From: Microbacterium sp. C7(2022)
GTDB lineage: Bacteria > Actinomycetota > Actinomycetes > Actinomycetales > Microbacteriaceae
DNA length: 34,258 nucleotides
Assembly (NCBI RefSeq): GCF_028823665.1
Contig: NZ_JAPEHV010000010.1
Coordinates: forward strand, 1-34,258
Reading direction: 5' to 3'
Shown: in pieces, positions 1-9,663 of the stretch
Layout of the letters: the number at the start of each line of letters is the position of its first letter
How positions within the stretch are numbered: the stretch's first letter is position 1
The notes under the pieces: generated by a model
The model's input: the letters and a program-made list of their open reading frames with translations, nothing else
Database searches by the model: none
Told to the model about the DNA's origin: nothing
Position numbers and translations under genes: made by a program

Positions 1-96
1 GCGCGGGCGTCGGTGGGGCCGGTGGGGCGGGGCGCGCGGGGCCAGCGGGCGCGGGCGTCGGTGGGGCCGGTGGGGCGGGGCGCGCGGGGCCAGCGG
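1..96. repeat. 48-bp tandem repeat, two copies
   Basis: Positions 1-48 and 49-96 are identical 48-bp units; a third begins at 97 and decays at once. The units are almost pure G/C with no credible reading frame. The left copy touches the window edge, so more copies may lie outside. Confidence 0.9.
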
Positions 97-134
97 GCGC
101 GGGGCGCCGCGGGCGTCTCACGCCCCTCGGATCG

Positions 135-208
135 TCGAGACACAGCGTCCGCGCCGAGACATGGTGGCTGCCGCGGTGTGTGAGCGCAGCGACTGTGTTT
201 CGGCGCGG
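135..208. repeat. Imperfect inverted repeat in the gene-less left end
   Basis: Arm 149-161 pairs with 196-208 over 13 bp with one mismatch, and 135-144 can pair alternatively with 193-202 with one mismatch. The rest of 97-310 is GC-rich low-complexity sequence, including a duplicated GGGCGAGCGCGGCCGG motif at about 227-262. I see no gene in 1-310; it could be a REP-like or structured transcript element. Confidence 0.5.
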
Positions 209-310
209 GCCGGGGAGCGGTGGGGCGGGCGAGCGCGGCCGGGCGGCGGGCGAGCGCGGCCGGGGGCGGGGGCAGGTGGTCGATGCGGGCGCGGAGGGTG
301 GGTGCGGGCA

Positions 311-349
311 CACAAGAAAGCGGGGCGGATGCCGCAGCATCCACCCCGC
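311..349 (-). terminator. Rho-independent terminator of the liv operon
   Basis: A 13-bp stem (320-332 with 337-349, one G-U pair, 4-nt loop CGCA) is followed on the minus strand by TTTCTTG. It lies 15 nt after the livF stop codon and is placed to end liv operon transcription. Confidence 0.85.
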
Positions 350-363
350 CCTTATGAAAGCGC

Positions 364-1101
364 TCAGGTGCCGAGCGTTCCCAGGTACAGCTCGGTGACC
401 TTCGGGTCGTGCAGCAGGTCGCGGCCGGTGCCGGTGTAGGCATCGCGGCCCTGATCGAGCACGTAGCCGCGGTCGCAGATCTGCAGGCAGCGGCGCGCGT
501 TCTGCTCGACCATGATGCACGTGACGCCAGCCTTGTTGATCTCGGAGACACGGATGAACGCCTCGTCCTGACGGACCGGCGACAGACCGGCCGAGGGCTC
601 GTCGAGCAGCAGCACCTTCGGGTCCATCATGAGCGCGCGGCTCATGGCCACCATCTGGCGCTCACCACCGGAGAGCGAACCGGCGCGCTGCTTGAGGCGC
701 CCGCCGAGCTCGGCGAAGATCCCGGTGACGAACTCCAGACGCTCGGCATACACCGACGGGTTCTGGTACAGACCCATCTGCAGGTTCTCTTCGATCGTGA
801 GCGAAGGGAACACGTTGTTCGTCTGCGGGATGAAGCCCACCCCGCGCGAGACCAGCTTGTTCGCGCGCAGCCCGGTGATGTCGTCACCTTCGAGCTGCAC
901 GGTGCCGCTGCGGATGTTCACCTGGCCGAAGATCGCCTTCAGCAGTGTGGACTTTCCGGCACCGTTGGGGCCGATGATGCCGATCAACTCACCCTGGTTC
1001 GCGACCAGGTTGCAGCCATTCAGGATGTTCACGCCGGGCAGGTAGCCCGCGTGCACGTCCGTGACGAGAACGACGGGGGTCTCGGTGGCGGTGGCGCTCA
1101 C
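364..1101 (-). CDS. livF: Branched-chain amino acid ABC transporter ATPase LivF
   Basis: One of two ATPases that energise uptake of leucine, isoleucine, valine or related compounds; cytoplasmic face of the membrane. The 245-residue protein has the Walker A GPNGAGKST near residue 43, the signature LSGGERQM, Walker B VLLLDEPSAGLSP and a switch His/Gln region (VEQNA), all intact and of normal family length. The GTG start overlaps the livG stop as GTGA, and GAGGA sits 6 nt upstream. It is the last gene of livH-livM-livG-livF and is followed directly by a strong terminator. The true substrate is not readable from sequence; urea- or amide-type substrates are possible in this family. Confidence 0.93.
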   Translation of the reverse strand: MSATATETPVVLVTDVHAGYLPGVNILNGCNLVANQGELIGIIGPNGAGKSTLLKAIFGQVNIRSGTVQLEGDDITGLRANKLVSRGVGFIPQTNNVFPSLTIEENLQMGLYQNPSVYAERLEFVTGIFAELGGRLKQRAGSLSGGERQMVAMSRALMMDPKVLLLDEPSAGLSPVRQDEAFIRVSEINKAGVTCIMVEQNARRCLQICDRGYVLDQGRDAYTGTGRDLLHDPKVTELYLGTLGT

Positions 1102-2096
1102 TTCGCGTCCTCCTCGGGTTGAGCAGCTTCTTCTTCGGCGACACCCTCGGCGACGAGCGCATCGGGGTCGGCCGCGGACGACGCGGCCGCGTCGGTACCG
1201 GCAGTCGCATTCACGACGGGGATGCGCCCCGTGACGACACCGAGGTCGAGCTCTTGGTGTGTGCCGAGGTACGCGTCGATCACCGCGGGGTCCTTCATGA
1301 CCGAGTGCGGGTCGCCCTCGGCAACCACGCGGCCTTCGGCCATCACTACGACCCAGTCGGCGATGTGGCGCACCATGTGCATGTCGTGCTCGACGAACAG
1401 CACCGTCATGCCCTCATCCTTCAGGTTGAGGATGTGGTCGAGTAGCGACTGCGTCAGCGCAGGGTTGACACCGGCCATCGGCTCATCGAGCATGACCAGT
1501 TGCGGCTTCGTCATGAGCGCGCGCGCCATTTCGAGCAGCTTGCGCTGGCCGCCCGACAGGGAGGCTGCGAAGTCGTCGGCCTTGGTGTCGAGCTTGAAGC
1601 GCGTGAGGAGCTCCATCGCCTGATCTTCGAGGTCGTCGTCCTGCGAACGCCACAGCGCCGGGATCAGGCTCGCCCAGAACTTCTCGCCGCGCTGGTTGCG
1701 TGCGCCGAGCTTCATGTTGTCCATGACGGTCAGCAGGCCGAGTGCCTTGGTGAGCTGGAAGGTGCGCACCATACCCATGCGCGACACCTTGTACGCCGGC
1801 ACGCCCGAGAGCGAGTGGCCGTCGAACGTCCACGTTCCCTCATTGGGCTTATCGAAACCGGTGAGCAGGTTGAACAGGGTCGTCTTTCCGGCACCGTTCG
1901 GCCCGATGAGCGCGGTGATCGCGCCGCGCGGGATTTCGAGGTGGTCGACGTCGACGGCGTGGACGCCGCCGAACGCTCGGCGCACGCCATCGGCGACGAT
2001 GATCGGGTCGACCTTCTTGCAGCCCGGGGTGGCGTCGCCGACGTGCAGGCCGGTCGTCTTCTCGGGGGTCACGGGGGACGCTGTTTCACTTGACAA
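1098..2096 (-). CDS. livG: Branched-chain amino acid ABC transporter ATPase LivG, with long C-terminal tail
   Basis: Partner ATPase of LivF. Walker A GPNGAGKTT lies near residue 65, the signature LSGGQRKLLEMARAL and Walker B LVMLDEPMAGVNP follow, and VEHDM is the switch histidine motif. The TTG start at 2096 is supported by AAGGAG seven nt upstream; it overlaps the 3' end of livM by 11 bp. At 332 residues it is longer than the usual roughly 255: about 30 residues are added at the N-terminus and about 50 at the C-terminus. The tail is rich in Ala and Glu (…AEEEAAQPEEDAK) and probably disordered. Its role is unknown. Confidence 0.92.
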   Translation of the reverse strand: MSSETASPVTPEKTTGLHVGDATPGCKKVDPIIVADGVRRAFGGVHAVDVDHLEIPRGAITALIGPNGAGKTTLFNLLTGFDKPNEGTWTFDGHSLSGVPAYKVSRMGMVRTFQLTKALGLLTVMDNMKLGARNQRGEKFWASLIPALWRSQDDDLEDQAMELLTRFKLDTKADDFAASLSGGQRKLLEMARALMTKPQLVMLDEPMAGVNPALTQSLLDHILNLKDEGMTVLFVEHDMHMVRHIADWVVVMAEGRVVAEGDPHSVMKDPAVIDAYLGTHQELDLGVVTGRIPVVNATAGTDAAASSAADPDALVAEGVAEEEAAQPEEDAK

Positions 2097-3069
2097 AGGT
2101 CAGCTCCTTCTTGTTACCGAGGAGACCCTGCGGCATGAAGATCACCAGCAGCATGAGCGCGATACCCACGATGATGTAGCGCACCGTGCTCGCCTGGATC
2201 TCTGTCATGAACGGCAGGATGCCCGCCTTCACCATCGCCGGGAGGACGTTGCTGAGGAAGGTCTGCAGCGCCCAGAAGATCAGCGATCCGAGGATCGGCC
2301 CGAAGACGGTCGCTGCGCCACCGAGCAACAGGGCGGTCCAGATGAAGAACGTCAGCGACGTGACGTACACACCCGGGCTGACCGCGCGCTCGAGGGCGAT
2401 GATGATGCCACCCGCCGCGGCGAGCATGCCACCGAGCACGAGGGACTGCATCTTGTAGGCGAAGACGTTCTTGCCGAGCGAGCGCACGGCGTCTTCGTCT
2501 TCGCGGATGCCCTTGAGGGCACGACCCCACGGGCTGCGAACCAGCAACCACACCAGGATGATCGCGATGATCAGCGTGATGATGCCGATGATGCGCACCC
2601 ACCATGCGGTGCCGTTGTACTCCCACGGGCCGAAGCCGTACATCGCGCGGGCGTCGAGCGGGTTGGACTCCTGGAAGCTGCCCTGGTACCCGCTCAGGCC
2701 GTCGGCCGAACCGGTGACCGCATCGAATGCGGTGGTGAGGAAGAGCAGTCGCACCACCTCGGCGGCGGCGATCGTGACGATGGCGAGGTAGTCGCCGCGT
2801 AGGCGCAGCGTCGGGATACCGAGGATCAGCGCGAAGATGCCCGACCCGATGAGGCCGACGAGAGCCGCCAACCACCAGGGGAAGCCGAACGTGAGCGTCG
2901 AGATCGCGAAGCCGTAGGCGCCGACGGCCATGAAGCCGGCGATACCCATGTTGATGAGGCCCGCGTAGCCGAAGTGCATCGCCAGGCCGAGGGCGGCGAG
3001 GGCATACCCGAGCGTTGCCGGGCTGATGATCGATGACGCGGTGTTGGAGAGAATCTGTAGCCAGTCCAT
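2086..3069 (-). CDS. livM: Branched-chain amino acid ABC transporter permease LivM
   Basis: Membrane permease half of the Liv transporter. About 327 residues with eight or more hydrophobic segments and the family-typical cores GYAGLINMGIAGFMAVGAY and the EAA-like loop (GRALKGIREDEDAVRSLGKNVFAYK) that contacts the ATPases. I chose the ATG at 3069 because GAGG lies 6 nt before it; an in-frame TTG at 3081 would give four extra residues. The gap to the livH stop is 8 bp and the 3' end overlaps livG, so the four genes form one operon. Confidence 0.92.
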   Translation of the reverse strand: MDWLQILSNTASSIISPATLGYALAALGLAMHFGYAGLINMGIAGFMAVGAYGFAISTLTFGFPWWLAALVGLIGSGIFALILGIPTLRLRGDYLAIVTIAAAEVVRLLFLTTAFDAVTGSADGLSGYQGSFQESNPLDARAMYGFGPWEYNGTAWWVRIIGIITLIIAIILVWLLVRSPWGRALKGIREDEDAVRSLGKNVFAYKMQSLVLGGMLAAAGGIIIALERAVSPGVYVTSLTFFIWTALLLGGAATVFGPILGSLIFWALQTFLSNVLPAMVKAGILPFMTEIQASTVRYIIVGIALMLLVIFMPQGLLGNKKELTFVK

Positions 3070-3077
3070 GGTCAGCC

Positions 3078-4400
3078 TCAACCCACTCTCTCGCTGCGAC
3101 CGAGGATCCCCTGTGGTCGGAACAGGAGGATCAAGATCAGGATGAACAGGGCGCTCGCGTACTTGAGATCAGCGGGGATCCACAAGCTCGACGCTTCGAC
3201 CAGGATGCCGACGATCAGCGCGCCGACGAGGGCGCCGTATGCCGTGCCCAGGCCACCGAGGACGACCGCGGCGAACATCAGGAGCAGCAGTTGCGCACCC
3301 ATGTCCCACTTCAGGCCCGGGCGGTAGTAGGCGAACAGCACACCCGCGAGGCCGGCCAGTGCGCCCGAAACGATCCAGACCACGCGCACGACGTAGTCGA
3401 CGTCGATGCCGGAGGCAGCGGCCAGTGACGGGTTGTCGGAGATCGCGCGAGTGGCCTTTCCGAGCCGCGACCGCGTGAGCCACAGGGCGAAGATCACGAT
3501 CACCGCGATCGAGATGGCGATCGACACCATGTCGATGACGCTCATCGTCACCGCGCCGAACAGCGCGATCTTCGGGGCGTCTGCACCCGGCAACTGCTTC
3601 GTGCCGCCGCCGATGATGTACTGGAACAGGTAGCGCAGCGCGAGCGAGAGACCGATGCTCACGATCATCAGCTGCACCACACCGACCCTTCGTTTTCGCA
3701 AGGGTCTCCAGATGATCATGTCGAGCAGCAGGCCCAGCACGGCGGACAGCACGATCGCTGCCGGGTACCCGAGCCACCAGGGGAGCGCGAGCGTGGCGGG
3801 CCCCACCAACAGGTAGGCCGCGATCGCGCCGAAAGTCACCATCTCACCGTGGGCGAAGTTCGAGATGCCGGTCGTGCCGTAGACGAGCGTCAGGCCGACG
3901 GCCGCGAGGGCGAGCATCAGACCGAACGAGACGCCCTGCACGAGGCGCTGCACCAACTGGTCGAAGAAGCTGGTGACGTTGCGTTCACCTTCGCCGATGA
4001 AGAAGTTGACCGTGACGCGGCCACCCTGCCCCATCTCGACTTCTTTGACGTTGGGCGTCTCATCCGCCTCGTCGACGACGGCAATGCCCTCGGGCAGCGT
4101 GTTCTCGTCGAGCGTGACGGTGTACGTCTCGCCGCGTTCGGGAACCTGCGCGCTCCACTGACCGTTCTCGTCGGTGACGACGGCCTGCGGCCCTCCGGGG
4201 CCGTCGACGAGGAGTGCGACACCCTCGAGCGGCTCGCCGTTGAGTTGGACGTTGCCGCTGATGCGATACGGGTCCCCTTCGGCTGCCAGCGCCGGAGCTG
4301 ACGTGACGAAGAGCCCACAGAAAACGATGAAGAGCGCGATCAGCGCAGCTATGGTGCGGGCGCGTGCTTTCGGCGCTCCGACCTCGATCGTTGGACTCAC
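3078..4400 (-). CDS. livH: Branched-chain amino acid ABC transporter permease LivH with N-terminal extracytoplasmic domain
   Basis: The second permease and first gene of the operon. Residues 1-40 form a signal-like segment ending ALAA. Residues about 43-140 are a soluble domain resembling a carboxypeptidase-regulatory-like beta-sandwich (ISGNVQLNGEPLEGVALLVDG, VTDENGQWSAQVP). The LivH permease follows from about residue 145 (GVSFGLMLALAAVGLTLVYG, ISNFAHGEMVTFGA) to the end. GTG start with GGGAGG 4 nt upstream. At 440 residues it is about 150 longer than a standard LivH. No substrate-binding protein gene is adjacent; whether the extra domain helps substrate capture is speculation. Confidence 0.92.
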   Translation of the reverse strand: MSPTIEVGAPKARARTIAALIALFIVFCGLFVTSAPALAAEGDPYRISGNVQLNGEPLEGVALLVDGPGGPQAVVTDENGQWSAQVPERGETYTVTLDENTLPEGIAVVDEADETPNVKEVEMGQGGRVTVNFFIGEGERNVTSFFDQLVQRLVQGVSFGLMLALAAVGLTLVYGTTGISNFAHGEMVTFGAIAAYLLVGPATLALPWWLGYPAAIVLSAVLGLLLDMIIWRPLRKRRVGVVQLMIVSIGLSLALRYLFQYIIGGGTKQLPGADAPKIALFGAVTMSVIDMVSIAISIAVIVIFALWLTRSRLGKATRAISDNPSLAAASGIDVDYVVRVVWIVSGALAGLAGVLFAYYRPGLKWDMGAQLLLLMFAAVVLGGLGTAYGALVGALIVGILVEASSLWIPADLKYASALFILILILLFRPQGILGRSERVG

Positions 4401-4475
4401 TGAACCTCCCAGTCCGGCACCACGCGTGCCGAAGCTCGGGTCGCATCGGCCATGAGTGACGACGGTACGACCCTA

Positions 4476-4499
4476 ATGTGTCGCACGTGTTTCACACAT
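4476..4499. promoter_or_regulatory. livH: Inverted repeat in the livH/guaB divergent region
   Basis: ATGTGT (4476-4481) and ACACAT (4494-4499) flank a centre containing CACGTG. On the minus strand a TAGGGT hexamer (4469-4474) directly follows the repeat and could be the livH -10 box, so a bound regulator would cover its upstream side. No regulator gene is adjacent. This is pattern only. Confidence 0.4.
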
Positions 4500-4578
4500 G
4501 CTTCTCCCAGAACTTGAGCAAATCGTGATCCGGCATTGCGTTGCATCCGATGAGGAATAATCGCGCACCCGCACGGCT

Positions 4579-6156
<1,578 letters not shown>

Positions 6157-6221
6157 CGCGCCGGGGGCGCGGTCCCGGGTCGCGGGGCGCAGTCGCACGT
6201 CGCGAGGACCACCTTCGTCAC

Positions 6222-6288
6222 CGAGAAACCACATTCGTCACGAGAAACCACGGCAGACATGGTTTCTCGCGGCAGAAGTGGTTTTTCG
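6222..6288. repeat. Nested direct and inverted repeats of CGAGAAACCAC
   Basis: CGAGAAACCAC occurs at 6222-6232 and 6241-6251. Its complement occurs as TGGTTTCTCG at 6260-6269 and GTGGTTTTTCG at 6278-6288. The spacing is 19 bp on each side, so an inner 10-bp perfect stem and an outer near-perfect stem can form. ACCACcTTCGTCA and ACCACaTTCGTCA repeat just upstream. Confidence 0.85.
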
Positions 6289-6390
6289 CGGGTGCGGTGC
6301 GGTGCGTTGCGGTGCGGCGCGGGCGCGGGCGGGCGCGGTTGCGGGGCGGGCGGGGCGCGCAAGGGGGCAGACGGATGCCGCGCAGCGGCG

Positions 6391-6396
6391 TATCGT
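6391..6396 (+). promoter_or_regulatory. Leaderless -10 box TATCGT of the DUF2277 gene
   Basis: TATCGT ends 7 nt before the ATG at 6404, which puts the expected transcription start on or next to the start codon. No Shine-Dalgarno sequence is present, consistent with leaderless translation. The -35 region is weak. Confidence 0.55.
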
Positions 6397-6403
6397 CGGC
6401 GGC

Positions 6404-6718
6404 ATGTGCCGCAACATCGTTCCCCTGAACAATTTCGAACCGGCCGCGACCGACGCCGAGTGCCATGACGCTGCGCTGCAGTACGTGCGCAAGATCGCCG
6501 GCACCACCAAGCCGTCGAAGGCCAACCAGGCGGTCTTCGACCAGGCCGTGGCCGACATCGCCCACGCGACGCGCCACCTGATCGACGGGCTGGTGACCAC
6601 GGCGCCGCCGAAAATCCGCGAAGACGAGGCCGCCAAGCGCCAGGCGCGTTCGGCCGAACGCTACGAGGCGATCCGTCAGTACCAAGAGAACAAGCGCGCC
6701 GCGCGCGCGGCGTCTTGA
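6404..6718 (+). CDS. DUF2277 family protein
   Basis: A 104-residue protein starting MCRNIVPLNNFEP and containing LQYVRKIAGTTKPSKAN, the conserved features of DUF2277. The C-terminus is helical and basic (KRQARSAERYEAIRQYQENKRAAR). The family's function is not known. The reading frame stays open upstream to 6278, but the family begins with MCRNI and a -10 box lies 7 nt ahead of this ATG, so the shorter start is preferred. It stands between guaB and the ABC-F gene as an apparently single transcription unit. Confidence 0.88.
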   Translation: MCRNIVPLNNFEPAATDAECHDAALQYVRKIAGTTKPSKANQAVFDQAVADIAHATRHLIDGLVTTAPPKIREDEAAKRQARSAERYEAIRQYQENKRAARAAS

Positions 6719-6806
6719 AGCCAGGGCCGCCGGGCGCGGCATCCCGAACCCCCGGTGTATCCTGATCGGCTCTGCACTTTCGGTGGGGGCAGAAACGGAC
6801 TCTGCG

Positions 6807-8495
6807 GTGGGGTACATCGATATCTCGGCGGTCAGCTACTCGCTGCCCGACGGGCGGCCGTTGCTCGATGACGTGTCGTTCCGTGTGGGCGAGGGCTCGA
6901 CGACGGCGCTGATCGGTCAGAACGGCGCCGGCAAGACGACACTGCTGCGGATCGTCCGCGGTGAGGTGCGCGCCGATTCCGGTGTCGTCCAGATCGACGG
7001 CGGGCTGGGGGTCATGGACCAGTTCGTCGGGCACGGTGAGGCGGGGCAGACTGTCCACGACCTGCTGATCACCGTGGCGCCCGAGCGCGTGCGCAGGGCC
7101 GCGCGCGAGTTGGCCGACGCCGAAGTCGCGATCATCGAGTCGGACGACCTCGACACCCAGATGCGGTACGCGGGCGCGCTCGCCGACTACGCCGAAGCCG
7201 GCGGCTACGAGTACGAGACCGTGTGGGACACGTGCACGATCGCCGCCCTCGGCACGCCATTCGCTCGTGCGCAGTTTCGCGAGCTCACGACGCTCTCGGG
7301 CGGCGAGCAGAAGCGTCTGGCGCTCGAAGCGCTGCTGCGGGGGCCCGATCAGGTGCTCCTGCTCGACGAGCCCGACAACTACCTCGATGTTCCCGGCAAG
7401 CGCTGGCTCGAAGAGCAACTGCGCGCCACGCCGAAAACGGTGCTCCTCATTTCGCACGATCGCGAGTTGCTCGCCCGTGCCGCCGATCGCATCGTCACGC
7501 TCGAAGCCGGGGGAGCGGGCAGTACCGCATGGGTGCACGGCGGCGGGTTCCGCACGTATCACCGCGCGCGAGATGAGCGGATGCTCCGCCTCGACGAGCT
7601 ACGTCGCCGATGGGATGAACAGCATGCCAAGTTGAAAAGCCTCGTCGCCGACCTCAAGGTGAAGGCCGCGGCGAACGACGGGTTCGCATCGCGATACCGT
7701 GCGGCACAGACCCGACTGCGCTTCTTCGAGACCGCGGGGCCGCCGTTGGAGCGCCCCAAGGAGCAGAATCTCGACCTGCGTCTGCGCGGAGCCCGCACCG
7801 GACGACGCGCTGTCGTGGCCGAGCGCCTCGAGCTCACCGGTCTGATGAAGCCGTTCGACCTCGAAGTGTGGTTCGGCGATCGGGTCGCCGTGCTCGGGTC
7901 GAACGGCTCGGGCAAGTCGCACTTCCTGCGGCTTCTGGCCGCGGGCGGGTCGGATCCCGACGGGCGACTGGGCCATGTCACGACGGCAGGGGGAGCGCTC
8001 GAGCCGGTCGGTCACACCGGGCGCGCGACTCTCGGGGCGCGCGTGGTGCCGGGGTGGTTCGCGCAAACTCACCGGCATCCGGAATTCACCGGGCGCACGC
8101 TTCTCGACATCCTGCACCGAGGAGAAGACGCGCGAACCGGGCTACCGCGCGATGCGGCGAGCTCGGCGCTGGACCGTTACGGCCTCGTCGCGCAGGCCGA
8201 GCAGCGGTTCGAGGACCTCTCGGGCGGGCAGCAGGCGCGGTTCCAAGTGCTGCTGCTCGAACTGTCGGGGGCCACGCTACTTCTTCTGGACGAACCCACC
8301 GACAACCTCGACTTGGTGTCGGCCGAAGCCCTGCAAGAGGCGCTCGCGCGCTTCGAAGGCACCGTGCTCGCGGTGACGCACGACCGGTGGCTCGCGCAAT
8401 CGTTCGACCGGTTCGTGGTGTTCGGCAGCGACGGGCGGGTATACGAGTCGGATGCGCCGGTGTGGGACGAAGCGCGCGTGGTGCGCGAGCGATGA
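6807..8495 (+). CDS. ABC-F family ATPase
   Basis: Soluble protein with two ABC domains and no membrane segments. Domain 1 has Walker A GQNGAGKTT, signature LSGGEQKRLALEALL and Walker B LLLDEPDNYLD. Domain 2 has GSNGSGKS, LSGGQQARFQVLLLE and LLLDEPTDNLD. The linker between them (about residues 240-300) is charged and helical. ABC-F proteins act on ribosomes, in translation quality control or antibiotic protection; which applies here cannot be told. The start is uncertain: GTG 6807 gives MGYIDISAVSYSLPDG, which resembles the usual N-terminus, while GTG 6783 would add eight residues. Neither has a good ribosome binding site. A TATCCT box at 6758-6763 is a possible promoter. Confidence 0.9.
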   Translation: MGYIDISAVSYSLPDGRPLLDDVSFRVGEGSTTALIGQNGAGKTTLLRIVRGEVRADSGVVQIDGGLGVMDQFVGHGEAGQTVHDLLITVAPERVRRAARELADAEVAIIESDDLDTQMRYAGALADYAEAGGYEYETVWDTCTIAALGTPFARAQFRELTTLSGGEQKRLALEALLRGPDQVLLLDEPDNYLDVPGKRWLEEQLRATPKTVLLISHDRELLARAADRIVTLEAGGAGSTAWVHGGGFRTYHRARDERMLRLDELRRRWDEQHAKLKSLVADLKVKAAANDGFASRYRAAQTRLRFFETAGPPLERPKEQNLDLRLRGARTGRRAVVAERLELTGLMKPFDLEVWFGDRVAVLGSNGSGKSHFLRLLAAGGSDPDGRLGHVTTAGGALEPVGHTGRATLGARVVPGWFAQTHRHPEFTGRTLLDILHRGEDARTGLPRDAASSALDRYGLVAQAEQRFEDLSGGQQARFQVLLLELSGATLLLLDEPTDNLDLVSAEALQEALARFEGTVLAVTHDRWLAQSFDRFVVFGSDGRVYESDAPVWDEARVVRER

Positions 8496-8526
8496 AGCTG
8501 GCGACGTCGCTGTCGGCGTGGCCGAC

Positions 8527-8532
8527 TAGTCT
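8527..8532 (+). promoter_or_regulatory. Leaderless -10 box TAGTCT of guaB3
   Basis: TAGTCT is followed by exactly 6 nt and then the GTG at 8539. This supports transcription starting at that GTG and favours it over the ATG two codons later at 8545. The GGTGGGG between them could also be read as a weak ribosome binding site for 8545. Confidence 0.55.
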
Positions 8533-8538
8533 GGTGGG

Positions 8539-9663
8539 GTGAACATGGAGATCGAGATCGGGCGCGCCAAGCGCGCACGCCGCGCGTACACGTTCGACGA
8601 CCTCGCGGTGGTGCCCTCGCGGCGCACGCGTAACCCCGAGGATGTGTCGACCGCATGGTCGATCGACGCGTTCCAGTTCGACATCCCCGTTATCGGGGCT
8701 CCCATGGACTCGGTCGTCAGCCCCAAGACAGCGATCATGCTCGGTCAGCTCGGCGGCCTGGGCGTGCTCGACCTCGAAGGTGTGTGGACGCGGTACGAAG
8801 ACCCGCAGCCGCTGCTCGACGAGATCGCGATGCTCGACAAGGCGGACGCCACGCGTCGCATGCAAGAGCTGTACTCGTCGCCGATCAAGCCCGAGCTCGT
8901 GCGGGATCGCCTCGCCGAGATCCGCGCGGCCGGCGTCACCGTCGCCGGTGCCCTCACGCCCCAGCGCACGCAGGAGCTGTACGAGACCGTCGTCGCCGCG
9001 GGCGTCGACCTGTTCGTGATCCGTGGCACCACGGTGTCGGCCGAGCACGTGTCGAGCGTTGACCAGCCGCTCAACCTCAAGAAGTTCATCTACGACCTCG
9101 ACGTCCCCGTGATCGTCGGCGGCGCCGCCACCTACACCGCGGCGCTGCACCTCATGCGTACTGGCGCGGCCGGTGTCCTTGTCGGATTCGGCGGGGGAGC
9201 GGCATCCACCACTCGCGCAACTTTGGGTCTGCACGCGCCGATGGCGACCGCGGTCGCCGACGTCGCCGGTGCGCGCCGCGACTACCTCGACGAGTCGGGC
9301 GGGCGCTATGTGCACGTCATCGCCGACGGCGGTGTGGGTACCTCGGGCGACATCGTCAAGGCGCTCGCGATGGGGGCGGATGCCGTCATGCTCGGCGTCG
9401 CACTCGCCCGTGCCACCGACGCGCCCGGCCAGGGCTACCACTGGGGCCCCGAGGCGCACCACAGCAAGCTGCCGCGCGGTCGCCGCGTGAAGGTCGACCA
9501 GGTCGCCTCGCTCGAAGAGGTGCTGTACGGCCCGGCGCCCGTCGCCGACGGCACGGCCAACCTCATCGGAGCGCTGCGCAAGTCGATGGCGACGACGGGG
9601 TATTCCGACCTCAAGGAGTTCCAGCGCGTCGAGGTTGTCGTCGCGCCGTACGCCAACAGATGA
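8539..9663 (+). CDS. guaB3: GuaB3: IMP dehydrogenase/GMP reductase-related protein
   Basis: Paralogue of GuaB, 374 residues, lacking the CBS insert. The barrel core is present (AYTFDDLAVVPSRRTRNPEDVSTAWSIDAF, IADGGVGTSGDIVKALAMGADAVMLG). The catalytic loop reads GFGGGAASTTRATLG, so Ser223 stands where GuaB has its catalytic Cys. Actinobacterial genomes often carry such a second GuaB-like protein; its reaction is not settled, and without the Cys normal IMP dehydrogenase chemistry is unlikely. Its 3' end overlaps the SURF1 gene as ATGA. Start at GTG 8539 from the leaderless -10 box; ATG 8545 is the alternative. Confidence 0.92.
   Translation: MNMEIEIGRAKRARRAYTFDDLAVVPSRRTRNPEDVSTAWSIDAFQFDIPVIGAPMDSVVSPKTAIMLGQLGGLGVLDLEGVWTRYEDPQPLLDEIAMLDKADATRRMQELYSSPIKPELVRDRLAEIRAAGVTVAGALTPQRTQELYETVVAAGVDLFVIRGTTVSAEHVSSVDQPLNLKKFIYDLDVPVIVGGAATYTAALHLMRTGAAGVLVGFGGGAASTTRATLGLHAPMATAVADVAGARRDYLDESGGRYVHVIADGGVGTSGDIVKALAMGADAVMLGVALARATDAPGQGYHWGPEAHHSKLPRGRRVKVDQVASLEEVLYGPAPVADGTANLIGALRKSMATTGYSDLKEFQRVEVVVAPYANR

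Larger units (their letters stand above)
6157..6403. other. guaB–DUF2277 intergenic region with repeats
   Basis: No gene is seen. Positions 6222-6288 hold four related arms (listed separately). Positions 6294-6360 are a G-rich stretch that starts as irregular GGTGC pentamers. No convincing guaB terminator with a T-tract is present, although the arms at 6241-6269 could form a 10-bp hairpin. Confidence 0.6.
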
